Below, piece by piece: positions 34,463 to 42,143 of a stretch of DNA of 53,356 nucleotides. A program made the position numbers and the translations under genes. Each line of letters opens with the position of its first letter. Within the stretch, counting starts at the first letter, position 1. Source of the stretch: Clostridia bacterium (GTDB taxonomy: Bacteria; Bacillota; Clostridia; Oscillospirales; Acutalibacteraceae); NCBI GenBank assembly GCA_017443805.1, contig JAFSXY010000048.1:1-53356 (forward strand), written 5' to 3'. The notes below the pieces were generated by a model, which was not told the origin of the DNA, ran no database searches, and was given only the letters and a program-made list of their open reading frames with translations.

Positions 34463-34491
34463 ATTGTATAACAGCCGGTCGTCGATGTCAA
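34463..34491 (-). promoter_or_regulatory. Promoter of the AbrB-ABC operon
   Basis: Minus strand: TTGACA (34486-34491), 17 bp, TACAAT (34463-34468). Confidence 0.8.
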
Positions 34492-34492
34492 G

Positions 34493-34520
34493 AAAAAAAC
34501 CTGCAATGCCGCAGGTTTTT
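34493..34520 (-). terminator. Terminator of the rhamnosidase-HAD operon
   Basis: AAACCTGC and GCAGGTTT form a stem around a six-base loop (34497-34518) and the minus strand continues with T residues. It abuts the -35 box of the next operon. Confidence 0.75.
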
Positions 34521-34530
34521 ACATTCTTAT

Positions 34531-34551
34531 AACTCAAAGCTCAAAACTCAA
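34531..34551 (-). repeat. Three tandem heptamers TTGAG(T/C)T at the end of the HAD gene
   Basis: On the plus strand AACTCAA, AGCTCAA, AACTCAA. The array overlaps the last codons and stop of the HAD phosphatase gene (stop at 34541) and is the same heptamer type as at 17281-17315. Confidence 0.8.
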
Positions 34552-35233
34552 AACTGTGTTCTCCCAGCAGCGCCAAAGCGGCTTTTCCAACGCTTTCGCA
34601 GACGTGCGGGGCGGCCTGCAAAACGGCGCCGCGCGCGGTGGAGACCGCCCAGCCGTTCAAAGAGACGATCATGTCCAGATCATTGTAATCGTCGCCGAAC
34701 ACGGCGGCTTCGTCCGCGCCCAGGCCGAAATGCGCAAGCGCGTCCAGCACGCCCTGCGTTTTGCCGGAGCCCTTTTTGCCCACGTTTACGTGCACGCCGT
34801 TTACAAAGGCGGTCACCTCGTCGCCGAAGCGGGCGTTTACAAGCGAAGCGACCTCCAGCGCGCGCGTTTCATCCGCAAAGGACGCGTAGTAATGGCGGAA
34901 GGCCGTTTCTTCTCCCGCCTTGGAATAATACAGCGCATCGGGGATCGCGGCAAAAAAGCGGACCAGATCCGCAAAAACGGGCGAAGGGATCCGATATTCC
35001 TTCATCACCGTTCCGTCTGCATCCGTGAGCAGCGCGCCGTTATATAAAAGCAGATAATCCGTCGGGATCTCCAGCTCCCGGACGGTGCCGATAAAATCCA
35101 CGCCCCGTCCGGTCACAAAGCCGAAGTACCCGCCCGCGGCGCGCCACGCTTCAACGCCCGCCCGGTTTACGGGCGGGATCTCGCCGCGGATATTAAAAGT
35201 GCCGTCAAAATCGGCAGCGATCAGCCGTTTCAT
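34541..35233 (-). CDS. HAD-superfamily (Cof-type) phosphatase
   Basis: 230 residues. Motif I is AADFDGTFN (nucleophile DFDGT), motif II in FGFVTGRG, motif III lysine around GKKGSGKTQG, and motif IV GDDYNDLDMI, giving a complete HAD subclass IIB hydrolase. Members dephosphorylate sugar phosphates and other metabolites. It starts 3 bp after the rhamnosidase stop and is clearly co-transcribed with it, so a role in handling phosphorylated sugar intermediates is plausible but unproven. The last residues HSFEF are encoded by the heptamer array, hinting that the array has eroded the original C-terminus. Confidence 0.9.
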   Translation of the reverse strand: MKRLIAADFDGTFNIRGEIPPVNRAGVEAWRAAGGYFGFVTGRGVDFIGTVRELEIPTDYLLLYNGALLTDADGTVMKEYRIPSPVFADLVRFFAAIPDALYYSKAGEETAFRHYYASFADETRALEVASLVNARFGDEVTAFVNGVHVNVGKKGSGKTQGVLDALAHFGLGADEAAVFGDDYNDLDMIVSLNGWAVSTARGAVLQAAPHVCESVGKAALALLGEHSFEF

Positions 35234-35236
35234 TTT

Positions 35237-37573
35237 TTATTCCTTTATTTTTACACATTCAAACGTGCCGGAGGCAAGCGGGAAGACGGACGCGCCGTCT
35301 TGAAGCGCGTACCCCGCGGGCAGCCGGACCGTTCCCTTTGCGGCGTCGGGCGCTTGTGTTTTCAACAGGACGCCGCCGTCCGTTTTCTCCCAGCGCGCGG
35401 TCACCCGGCCGCACGGCGCGTCGTAATGCGCTTCGGCAAAGGTCAGCGCTTCAAGAAAGTCGGGCCGCAGCAGGATCGTGTTCGGGTCCGTATCGTCGGG
35501 ATTGACGCAGACGCCGACGACCCTTTGCATGAACCAGCTTACGATATCGCCGAAGAAATGGTGGTTTAAGGAGCTCGGCTCGTCGATCTCACTGTCGGGT
35601 ACAAAATTTTCGGGCAGGGACGTATAGCCTCTGCGGACAAACATCCCGTAGGAGGGGTAGTCGGTGCGGGTGATCATCCGATAGGCAAGGCCGCCGTATC
35701 CGAGATCGGACAGCACGTGAAAGATCACGCGCAGCCCGAGCATGCCGCAGTCAATGTGGTCGCCCCGTTCATGGACGATCGTTTCCAGCACCTTTCCGGC
35801 CGCCGCCTTCTCCGTTTCCTCAAACACGCCGTAATAGATGCACATTGCCTGCGCGGTCTGACAGCGCGGTGAAACCGTCATTGTTTCAAAATCGATAAAA
35901 TGTGCGCGGACCGCCTGCCTGAGCTCGCTGCGCAGCGAGACGGCATACGCTTTTTGCTCCGGCATATCCAGCCTGCCGAAGAGCGCGGCGCTTTTGGCCG
36001 CGATATACATGCCTATAACAGAGCTTGTCAGCAGCGTCGGCGCAACGGGATCGCCCGCACTTCTGTCCGGCTGCAGCCAGTCGCCGAGGCCGTAGGAGAT
36101 CAGGCCGTTTCCATCGCGCAGGCCGGAAAGGTAGGTCAGATATTTGCCGAGCGCGGCGGCAGACTCCGCCGCCGGCGTCAGGTCGCCCCGCAGCCGTGCG
36201 ATCTGCCAGCACAGCTCCGAAAGCACGTTGTCCCACGCCGGGCCGTTGCCCCATTCAAAGCCCCAACCGCCGGTGGGAATGATGCCCGGAAGCGCCCCGT
36301 CCGCGCGCTGCGCCTTGCAGATATTGCGCAGCCATTCGCGGTAGCTTTTTTCTGGCGTCAGCGTTAATAACATGTGCTCGGCGGAAACGGCCGCGTCGCC
36401 GGTCCAGCCGTTTTTCTCCCGGTGCGGGCAGTCCGTGGGGAAGTACCAGAAATTCGCCAGGTCGCTGACGCGCGTGAGGCTTCCGAGCGCGTTCATCGTT
36501 TCATCCGAGCAGGCAAACGATCCGCGTTCCTTCAGATCCGAATTGGCGCGCAGCAGCGTCAGCGTTTCGTCGCCGTACTGCGTCGCTTTCAGCCCGAAAA
36601 CGATGGCGTACCGGTATCCGAAATAACAAAAAGACGGCACAAACGTTTCGTCAGGCTCTCCCTTGCAGATGTAGAGTACGGTCTGGCCGTAGCCGTCCGG
36701 ATAGAACGAGCCTGTATTTAGGTAAGAGGGCTTCCCGTCCGCAGTCAGATGCTCGCAGAACTGGATAAAGATTTTTTGTCCTTTTTTTCCGTTTATGCGC
36801 AGGCGGCACAACCCTGCGGTGTTCACGCCGAAATCGAACAGGACGCCTTTTTTGCCGCGGTAACGGGGCCTGTATTCGGTGCGCAGCCGCATGTTTTTGC
36901 GGTTGTTGAACCGCGTGTCCAGTTTTGCCTGCCGGACGGCGACGGGTTTCAGCTCCTCCGTTATAACGATGGGATCTGCTTCGCAGAGCCTGCGCTCGCC
37001 GCGCGGCTGATCGGCTGGCAGCACGGGCGTCCAGTCCCGGTCGTCAAAATCCGGCATGTTCCAGCCGGGTATTTCTTTGTTCGCGTCGTAAAAGCAGCCG
37101 CTGCGCAGGTCGTCAAACAGGATCGGCGACGGATGCGTGCGGAAACGGGCGCCGATATCCTCTGTTGTTTCGTTGCCGTTTTCATCCGTACAGACAAGGA
37201 CCGCGGCAAAGCACGGCGCGTTGCGGAAACGGGCGGCGTCAAAATCCCACACGCGTCCCCCCGGCGCGTTCTGCATGCCGTTGCCCAGCAGCAGGCCGAT
37301 CACGGCGGTTTCCGCCGCGCCGACGTGCGCACGAAGGTCGTACGCGTCAAAATAGACCAGGTCGTCCGGGTTGGAAATATAGGGCGCAAGCGGGCCCTTG
37401 GTGACGTTTTTGCCGTTTACGTAAAGCTCGTAAAATCCAAGCCCTGATACGTAAAGGCGGCAGCCGCAGCCGGCGCGCAGCGTGATCTTTTGTCTGAGAT
37501 ACGGCGCGGGGACGTGCTTTTTATAGGTATTATAGGCGTTTGTCGCTTTGTAAAACCGTGCGGTTTGGAGCAT
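35237..37573 (-). CDS. GH78-type alpha-L-rhamnosidase, cytosolic
   Basis: 778 residues, no signal peptide. N-terminal beta-sandwich modules with FYELYVNGKNVTKGPLAPY, typical of Bac_rhamnosid domains, precede the (alpha/alpha)6 barrel with the family signature FPTDCPHREKNGWTGDA, then a C-terminal beta domain with a WFMQRVVGV-type segment. GH78 enzymes use two Glu/Asp general acid-base residues; the Asp of GDA and the EID-type acidic residues downstream are candidates. It should release L-rhamnose (or a related terminal sugar) from imported oligosaccharides or glycosides. First gene of an operon with the HAD phosphatase, own promoter at 37631-37659. Confidence 0.9.
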   Translation of the reverse strand: MLQTARFYKATNAYNTYKKHVPAPYLRQKITLRAGCGCRLYVSGLGFYELYVNGKNVTKGPLAPYISNPDDLVYFDAYDLRAHVGAAETAVIGLLLGNGMQNAPGGRVWDFDAARFRNAPCFAAVLVCTDENGNETTEDIGARFRTHPSPILFDDLRSGCFYDANKEIPGWNMPDFDDRDWTPVLPADQPRGERRLCEADPIVITEELKPVAVRQAKLDTRFNNRKNMRLRTEYRPRYRGKKGVLFDFGVNTAGLCRLRINGKKGQKIFIQFCEHLTADGKPSYLNTGSFYPDGYGQTVLYICKGEPDETFVPSFCYFGYRYAIVFGLKATQYGDETLTLLRANSDLKERGSFACSDETMNALGSLTRVSDLANFWYFPTDCPHREKNGWTGDAAVSAEHMLLTLTPEKSYREWLRNICKAQRADGALPGIIPTGGWGFEWGNGPAWDNVLSELCWQIARLRGDLTPAAESAAALGKYLTYLSGLRDGNGLISYGLGDWLQPDRSAGDPVAPTLLTSSVIGMYIAAKSAALFGRLDMPEQKAYAVSLRSELRQAVRAHFIDFETMTVSPRCQTAQAMCIYYGVFEETEKAAAGKVLETIVHERGDHIDCGMLGLRVIFHVLSDLGYGGLAYRMITRTDYPSYGMFVRRGYTSLPENFVPDSEIDEPSSLNHHFFGDIVSWFMQRVVGVCVNPDDTDPNTILLRPDFLEALTFAEAHYDAPCGRVTARWEKTDGGVLLKTQAPDAAKGTVRLPAGYALQDGASVFPLASGTFECVKIKE

Positions 37574-37630
37574 CTCTTACCGACCTCTTTTCTTTTATTT
37601 TTGCCTGAAACCGACAATCTTTTCAAAAGT

Positions 37631-37659
37631 ATTATACAATCAAATATAAAAAAAATCAA
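37631..37659 (-). promoter_or_regulatory. Promoter of the rhamnosidase operon
   Basis: Minus strand: TTGATT (37654-37659), 17 bp, TATAAT (37631-37636). Confidence 0.75.
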
Positions 37660-37686
37660 TCGGGGACTGTGCGGAGACAAAAAAAA

Positions 37687-37711
37687 TTTTTTATCGTATT
37701 TCGATAAAAAA
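37687..37711. promoter_or_regulatory. Inverted repeat upstream of the DUF2975 gene, likely operator
   Basis: Perfect 10-bp arms TTTTTTATCG and CGATAAAAAA around a 5-bp centre, ending 3 bp before the -35 box of the DUF2975 promoter. Confidence 0.6.
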
Positions 37712-37714
37712 TAG

Positions 37715-37743
37715 TTGACAAATAACAAATACCGGGGTATAAT
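37715..37743 (+). promoter_or_regulatory. Consensus promoter of the DUF2975-HTH pair
   Basis: TTGACA (37715-37720), 17 bp, TATAAT (37738-37743). Confidence 0.88.
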
Positions 37744-37778
37744 AAACTTGCCTGAAAAAAAAGATCGGAGGTTTCGGT

Positions 37779-38258
37779 ATGAAACAGAAAGCACTGTCCG
37801 GGTGGCTGAAAGCCGCCGTGATCGGCCTGGGTATCGTGGGCCTGTTTGTTTACGCTTTTATTATTCCGTCGTACGGCGGATCGCTGCGTGCGCAGTATCC
37901 GGAATTCGCGAACTGCTATTGGCCGTGGGTGATTTTTTTGTGGGGATCCGGCGTCCCCTGTTATGCCGCGCTGGTTTTCGGCTGGAAGATCTTCGGCAAC
38001 ATCGGGCGCGACCGGTCCTTCTGCGCGGAAAACGCAAAGTATATGCAGGCGATCTCGCTGCTTGCGGCGGGCGATACGGTTTATTTCTTCCTCGGCAACG
38101 TCATATTGCTGCTGCTGAATATGAGCCACCCGGGCGTGACGCTCTTTTCCATGGCGGTCGTTGCGATCGGAACGGCGGTGTTTATTGCCGCTGCCGCGCT
38201 GTCCCACCTGATCCGCAAGGCGGCCGTTCTGCAGGAGCAGAGCGATCTGACGATATAG
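37779..38258 (+). CDS. DUF2975 membrane protein
   Basis: 159 residues with four hydrophobic segments, starting LKAAVIGLGIVGLFVYAFII and including WVIFLWGSGVPCYAALVFGW. The region FGNIGRDRSFCAENAKYMQ between the second and third helices is characteristic of DUF2975. These proteins are almost always encoded with a small YozG-like regulator, as here 12 bp downstream; role unknown. The ATG has GGAGG 7-8 nt ahead. The consensus promoter and adjacent inverted repeat suggest tight regulation, perhaps by its partner. Confidence 0.9.
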   Translation: MKQKALSGWLKAAVIGLGIVGLFVYAFIIPSYGGSLRAQYPEFANCYWPWVIFLWGSGVPCYAALVFGWKIFGNIGRDRSFCAENAKYMQAISLLAAGDTVYFFLGNVILLLLNMSHPGVTLFSMAVVAIGTAVFIAAAALSHLIRKAAVLQEQSDLTI

Positions 38259-38270
38259 GAGAGAAGTGCG

Positions 38271-38480
38271 ATGGAAGACGGAATTGTTTTCAATATTGAC
38301 GTGATGATGGCAAAGCGCAAGATGAGTCTGACCGAGCTTGCCGAAAAAGTCGGGATCACCGTGACGAACATGTCGATCCTAAAGACCGGCAAGGCAAAGG
38401 CGATCAAGGTCTCCACGCTTGCAAAGCTCTGCGAGGCTTTGGATTGCCAGCCCGGCGACCTGTTTGAGTACCGGAAATAG
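38271..38480 (+). CDS. YozG-like Cro/CI-type regulator
   Basis: 69 residues, almost entirely one HTH_26 domain: FNIDVMMAKRKMSLTELAEK, then VGITVTNMSILKTGKAKAIK (recognition helix) and LAKLCEALDCQPGDLFEY. This small family pairs with DUF2975 proteins. Start ATG with GGAGAGAAG ahead. It probably binds its own operon's promoter, and the 37687-37711 inverted repeat is the obvious candidate site. Confidence 0.93.
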   Translation: MEDGIVFNIDVMMAKRKMSLTELAEKVGITVTNMSILKTGKAKAIKVSTLAKLCEALDCQPGDLFEYRK

Positions 38481-38501
38481 CAGTCGGCAGCCGGCAACCG
38501 G
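38481..38501 (+). repeat. Three tandem heptamers CAGTCGG/CAGCCGG/CAACCGG
   Basis: Directly after the stop of the YozG-like gene, in the 27-bp gap before the convergent SpoIID gene. Third heptamer array in the window. Confidence 0.7.
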
Positions 38502-38507
38502 TAACTA

Positions 38508-39491
38508 TCAGCTGATCTCCGTGCCGGGGTAGTAATGCGCAAGAATCTCCCGCCAGGTCAGCCCCTGTCTTGCGTAATAGTCCGCGCCGTACTGAGACAT
38601 ACCCACGCCGTGGCCGTAGCCGGTCACGTCCAGCACGAAATCGCCGCCGTCGAACCGGACCTTTACCGCGTTGCTGCGCAGGCCGAACAGGTCGCGCAGT
38701 GTTTCGCCGGATACGGTTTTGTCGCCGGTCTGCAGTTTCAGCAGCGTGCCGGCTTTTGAATATTCTCCCTCGCCGATCCATTTCGCCGGATCGGCTTCTT
38801 CTGTTTGAAACCCGATTTTCTCCCGGAATTCCTCCGGGCTGACCGTCAGGGATGAGGCGTACCCGGGACAGAGCCGGTCGCCCTCGCTTTCGGTGTTGAC
38901 AAGATACGCGACCTTTTTGCCCCACAGCGTTTCGGCGTCCTCCGTCAGACCGGAGGAGACCGCATGGAACGCGGCGAGGATCGGTTCGCCGTCATAGCAG
39001 ACGGTATAGGGCAGCACTGCTTCCACCGCGCTTTTGATTTTTCGGTAGCAGGCGTCAAAATCGTCCCCCCAGCGGCTGCGCATCTCCTCCACGGTCATAT
39101 AGCCCTGGTATTTTTTTGCATCCGCGGCGATCACGGCGCCGTTTAGATCCTTCTTGTCCCGGTTGCTGCGCTGCATGTACCGCGCCAGCGTGACGCAGGC
39201 CGCGGCCTGCGCCTTGAGCGCCTCTTCTTCATACGCGGCGGGCATCTCCGCCGCGACCGCGCCGATGACGTAGTCTTCCATGGTCAGCACGGAGGTCTGT
39301 CCTGCGTCCGGCAGGAAGACGGCGATGCTCTCTTCCTCGTCGTTTGTACGGCTGTCCTGCGCGGCGTTCTGCTGCGTGCTTTCGCTCTCCTGCGACGGGC
39401 CGCCGTTTTTTTTCGGCGCGCCGCAGACGGCCACGGGGACCAGCACCAGGATCAGTGCAGCGACGGCGGCGGTGATCAGAACTTTTTTCAT
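38508..39491 (-). CDS. spoIID: Stage II sporulation protein D (SpoIID/LytB domain)
   Basis: 327 residues: an N-terminal membrane anchor (MKKVLITAAVAALILVLVP), a low-complexity acidic linker rich in Gln/Glu/Ser, then the SpoIID domain with MEDYVIGAVAAEMPAAYEEE and ALKAQAAACVTLARY and, near the end, GYGHGVGMSQYGA. SpoIID is a lytic transglycosylase that with SpoIIP drives membrane migration during engulfment in the mother cell. The catalytic Glu lies in AAEMPAAYEEEALKAQ. A sigma-E-like promoter is visible upstream. SpoIIP and SpoIIM are not in the window. Homologous SpoIID-like amidase enhancers exist, but spore context and promoter favour spoIID. Confidence 0.9.
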   Translation of the reverse strand: MKKVLITAAVAALILVLVPVAVCGAPKKNGGPSQESESTQQNAAQDSRTNDEEESIAVFLPDAGQTSVLTMEDYVIGAVAAEMPAAYEEEALKAQAAACVTLARYMQRSNRDKKDLNGAVIAADAKKYQGYMTVEEMRSRWGDDFDACYRKIKSAVEAVLPYTVCYDGEPILAAFHAVSSGLTEDAETLWGKKVAYLVNTESEGDRLCPGYASSLTVSPEEFREKIGFQTEEADPAKWIGEGEYSKAGTLLKLQTGDKTVSGETLRDLFGLRSNAVKVRFDGGDFVLDVTGYGHGVGMSQYGADYYARQGLTWREILAHYYPGTEIS

Positions 39492-39514
39492 GCTTTTTTC
39501 ATCTCCTTTTTTAA

Positions 39515-39543
39515 CATATATGGCTTGTCTTTTTGTTTTATGC
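39515..39543 (-). promoter_or_regulatory. Sigma-E-like promoter of spoIID
   Basis: Minus strand GCATA (39539-39543), 16 bp, CATATATG (39515-39522), which resembles the mother-cell sigma-E pattern (ATA / CATACAnT). spoIID is sigma-E dependent in Bacillus. Confidence 0.5.
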
Positions 39544-39654
39544 GTACGTCCCCTGCGGAGAGGGATAAAACGTCCCGCGATCGAAGCTGTTCGGCATTTT
39601 TCGAGCCCTTATGTCCGGTGTCCGAAAAAAAAGAGAATTATTTCAAAAAAAGTA

Positions 39655-39683
39655 TTGACAATTATGTCATAATATGGTATATT
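39655..39683 (+). promoter_or_regulatory. Promoter with embedded operator, AbrB-zinc-ribbon gene
   Basis: TTGACA (39655-39660), 17 bp ending TATGG, TATATT (39678-39683). The inverted repeat TGACA-ATTA-TGTCA (39656-39669) overlaps the -35 box, so a repressor bound there would block transcription. Confidence 0.75.
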
Positions 39684-39716
39684 GTCCATGAAATAAAAGA
39701 AAAGGAGAAAAAAACA

Positions 39717-39971
39717 ATGAAAGCAACAGGTATCGTAAGAAAATTTGATGAAAACGGGAGGTTTGTGCTGCCGATGGAGATCCGCCGTCAGCTGAATCTG
39801 AACGAGCCGGACGCGGCCCTGGAGGTTTTCCTGGAAGGGGACGCCATCGTACTGAAAAAATACGCGCCGGCCTGTATTTTCTGCGGCAGTCTGGAGGAAA
39901 TCGTCTCATTTCGAGATAAAAAGATCTGCAAAAAATGCGCGGATAAGATCCATATCCTGTTTGAAGAATAA
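39717..39971 (+). CDS. AbrB-type regulator with C-terminal zinc ribbon
   Basis: 84 residues. The N-terminal half is an AbrB swapped hairpin (MKATGIVRKFDENGRFVLPM, EIRRQLNL); the C-terminal half has two CxxC pairs, CIFCGS and ICKKC, which should bind one zinc ion. This layout is common in clostridial AbrB transition-state regulators, which use the C-terminal part for dimer or tetramer assembly. AAAGGAG precedes the ATG. The palindrome in its own promoter suggests autoregulation. A terminator follows. Confidence 0.92.
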   Translation: MKATGIVRKFDENGRFVLPMEIRRQLNLNEPDAALEVFLEGDAIVLKKYAPACIFCGSLEEIVSFRDKKICKKCADKIHILFEE

Positions 39972-39980
39972 AAAAGAGAA

Positions 39981-40014
39981 ACAGGCGCGGCAAAAATCTG
40001 CCGGGCCTGTTTTT
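39981..40014 (+). terminator. Terminator after the AbrB-zinc-ribbon gene
   Basis: ACAGGCGCGGCA (39981-39992) pairs with TGCCGGGCCTGT (39999-40010), one mismatch, then TTTTAG. Confidence 0.75.
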
Positions 40015-40039
40015 AGTAGTGCGCAGTTTTGTGACGGGC

Positions 40040-41833
40040 TTATGATCCGATCGGCTCAAAATCGGCGGCGCCGTGCTTGCACAGCGGGCAGACGATGTCC
40101 TCGGGCAGCTCGTCGCCCTCGTAGACGTAGCCGCAGACCTTGCACACCCAGCCCTTTTTGCCCTCGGTCGCGGGCTTGGGCTTGACGTTGTTCTGGTAAT
40201 AGGTGTAGGTCATGGTCTCCGTGTCGGAGACTGTACGTGCCTCGGTGACGCTGCAGATGAACATGCCGTGGGTATCCAGATCCACGTACTGTTCCACCTT
40301 TAAGGACATAAAGGCGTTGATATAGTGGGGGAGGAAGACCAGGCCGTTGTCGGAGCGCAGGGGCGTGCAGTCCTTGAATTTATCGGTATTCCGGCCGCTT
40401 TGGAAGCCGAAGTTCTCAAACACCTTAAACGGCGCTTCGGTGGACAGACAGTTGACGTTCATGATACCGGTCTGCCTGATAACATGGTGCGAATAGTTTT
40501 GTTTGTTGATGCATACCGCCACGCGGTTGGGCGTGTTGGTCACCTGTGTAACGGTATTGACGATCAATCCGTTGTCCTTTGTGCCGTCGTTGGAGGTCAC
40601 GACGTATAAGCCGTAGCCGATCCTGAACAGCGCGGTCAGGTCGTTTTTGTTTGCAGTGTTGTTGTCCTGCGCCATATAATCTTTGCACAGTTCGTCCGCC
40701 AGCGCTTCGATCTCTTTTTTGTTTTCATCGTTCACGGCGGAACGGATGTGTACGGAAGCGTTGGTGAACGTAAGGTTTTTGCAGCCATCCAGCATCCCGC
40801 GCATGGTTTTTGCCGCAAGGGGCGCCCAGCTGCCGTTTTCGATCAGGCCGACGGTGCGGTTTTTATAGCCGCGTTCGGTCAGATGCCCGATAAAGGTGCG
40901 CATAAAAGGAAAGATATCCGCGTTGTAGGTGGTTGTCGCAAGCACCAGCCTGCCGTAACGGAATGCGTCCTCCACACACTCCGCCATATCCTCTCTTGCA
41001 AGGTCCGCTACGGCCACTTTGGGACAGCCTTTCTTTTTCAGCGCGTCCGCAAGCAGCTCCACGGCTTTTTTTGTGTTGCCGTAAACGCTTGTATAGGCGA
41101 TAAAAATACCGTCGGACTCCACGCCGTAGGAGGACCAGATATCATAGAGGTTCAAGTAGTAGCCGAGGTTTTCCGAGAGGACCGGCCCGTGCAGCGGACA
41201 GATGACGGCAATATCCAGCGCTTTGGCTTTTTTGAGGACGTTCTGCACCTGCGCGCCGTATTTGCCGACGATACCGAAGTAGTAGCGCCGCGCCTCGCAC
41301 GCCCAGTCCTCGTCCGCATCCAGCGCGCCGAATTTGCCGAAGCCGTCGGCGGAAAACAGCACCTTGTCCGTGCTGTCGTAGGTCATCAGCACCTCCGGCC
41401 AGTGCACCATGGGCGCCGTGATAAAGTGCAGCGTATGCCTGCCCAGCGCGAGCGTGTCGCCCTCGCCGACGATCAGTCTGCGGTCGGCAAAATCCGTACC
41501 GAAGAAATTCTGCATCATCACAAAAGCCTTTTCGCTTGCAACGACGGTCGCCCCCGGGTAGTTGTCCAAAAAGCTTTTGACGTTGGCGGAGTGGTCCGGC
41601 TCCATATGCTGGACGATCAGGTAGTCGGGCTGCCTGCCGCCGAGCGAGGCGTGCACGTTGTCCAGCCATTGGTGCTTGAAGCGGACGTCCACGGCGTCCA
41701 TGACGGCGATCTTTTCGTCGAGGATCGCATAGGAGTTATATGCCATGCCGTTGGGAACGACGTACTGTCCTTCAAAGAGGTCGATCTCGCGGTCGTTCAC
41801 GCCGACGTATAAAATATCTTTGGTTACGTTCAT
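40040..41833 (-). CDS. Flavodiiron protein fused to flavin reductase and rubredoxin
   Basis: 597 residues, cytosolic. Domains: metallo-beta-lactamase-like diiron core (1-250) with HMEPDHS (His76, Glu78, Asp80, His81 as iron ligands), flavodoxin (about 255-395, IAYTSVYGNTKKA as FMN-binding loop), a flavin-reductase-like domain (about 410-545), and a rubredoxin (about 560-597) with VCKVCGY and CPLCKHG. Flavodiiron proteins reduce O2 to water or NO to N2O. The fusion means electrons can pass from NAD(P)H through flavin and rubredoxin to the diiron site in one chain, a useful oxygen shield in an anaerobe. ATG 41833 has AAAGGAT 8 nt ahead; a longer frame to 41974 is rejected. Confidence 0.95.
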   Translation of the reverse strand: MNVTKDILYVGVNDREIDLFEGQYVVPNGMAYNSYAILDEKIAVMDAVDVRFKHQWLDNVHASLGGRQPDYLIVQHMEPDHSANVKSFLDNYPGATVVASEKAFVMMQNFFGTDFADRRLIVGEGDTLALGRHTLHFITAPMVHWPEVLMTYDSTDKVLFSADGFGKFGALDADEDWACEARRYYFGIVGKYGAQVQNVLKKAKALDIAVICPLHGPVLSENLGYYLNLYDIWSSYGVESDGIFIAYTSVYGNTKKAVELLADALKKKGCPKVAVADLAREDMAECVEDAFRYGRLVLATTTYNADIFPFMRTFIGHLTERGYKNRTVGLIENGSWAPLAAKTMRGMLDGCKNLTFTNASVHIRSAVNDENKKEIEALADELCKDYMAQDNNTANKNDLTALFRIGYGLYVVTSNDGTKDNGLIVNTVTQVTNTPNRVAVCINKQNYSHHVIRQTGIMNVNCLSTEAPFKVFENFGFQSGRNTDKFKDCTPLRSDNGLVFLPHYINAFMSLKVEQYVDLDTHGMFICSVTEARTVSDTETMTYTYYQNNVKPKPATEGKKGWVCKVCGYVYEGDELPEDIVCPLCKHGAADFEPIGS

Positions 41834-41882
41834 AAAATGATCCTTTCTTTTTTTTTCATTATATCGAATTCTGCCGCCGCGG

Positions 41883-42110
41883 TCAAGCGTTTGTTTTTCG
41901 TTCCATTTCCCGTTCGATCTGCGCGGCGGAAAGCGTTTTTTCAAAATCTCCGCGCGAAATATGTTCTCTTTCATGCAGCAGACTTTTTTGCTGCTGCTCG
42001 CTGGAAAGCGCGCAGTTCAGATAGATGTTGTAATCCCCCTGCGCGTCCGGCAGCGTAAACGCCCGCACGGTCGGGGGCAGCTCCAAGGTTCGGATGATGA
42101 TCTCGTTCAA
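41883..42110 (-). CDS. Minimal ImmA/IrrE-type metallopeptidase
   Basis: 75 residues from a TTG at 42108-42110. The zinc motif is HEREH (HExxH) within QQQKSLLHEREHISRGDF, and the third ligand is probably the Glu of QIEREME near the C-terminus; GDYNIYLN upstream is typical of the short ImmA/IrrE domains seen in clostridial genomes. Such peptidases cleave a partner repressor and relieve repression, as ImmA does to ImmR in ICEBs1. The upstream HTH gene is the obvious partner. An AAAGGAGG lies 24 nt before the TTG, with a CCGGCA/TGCCGG hairpin between that could shorten the effective spacing. Small size or start assignment may reflect decay. Confidence 0.7.
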   Translation of the reverse strand: MNEIIIRTLELPPTVRAFTLPDAQGDYNIYLNCALSSEQQQKSLLHEREHISRGDFEKTLSAAQIEREMERKTNA

Positions 42111-42143
42111 TGCCTGATCCCGGCAGGTGCCGGTTCCTCCTTT

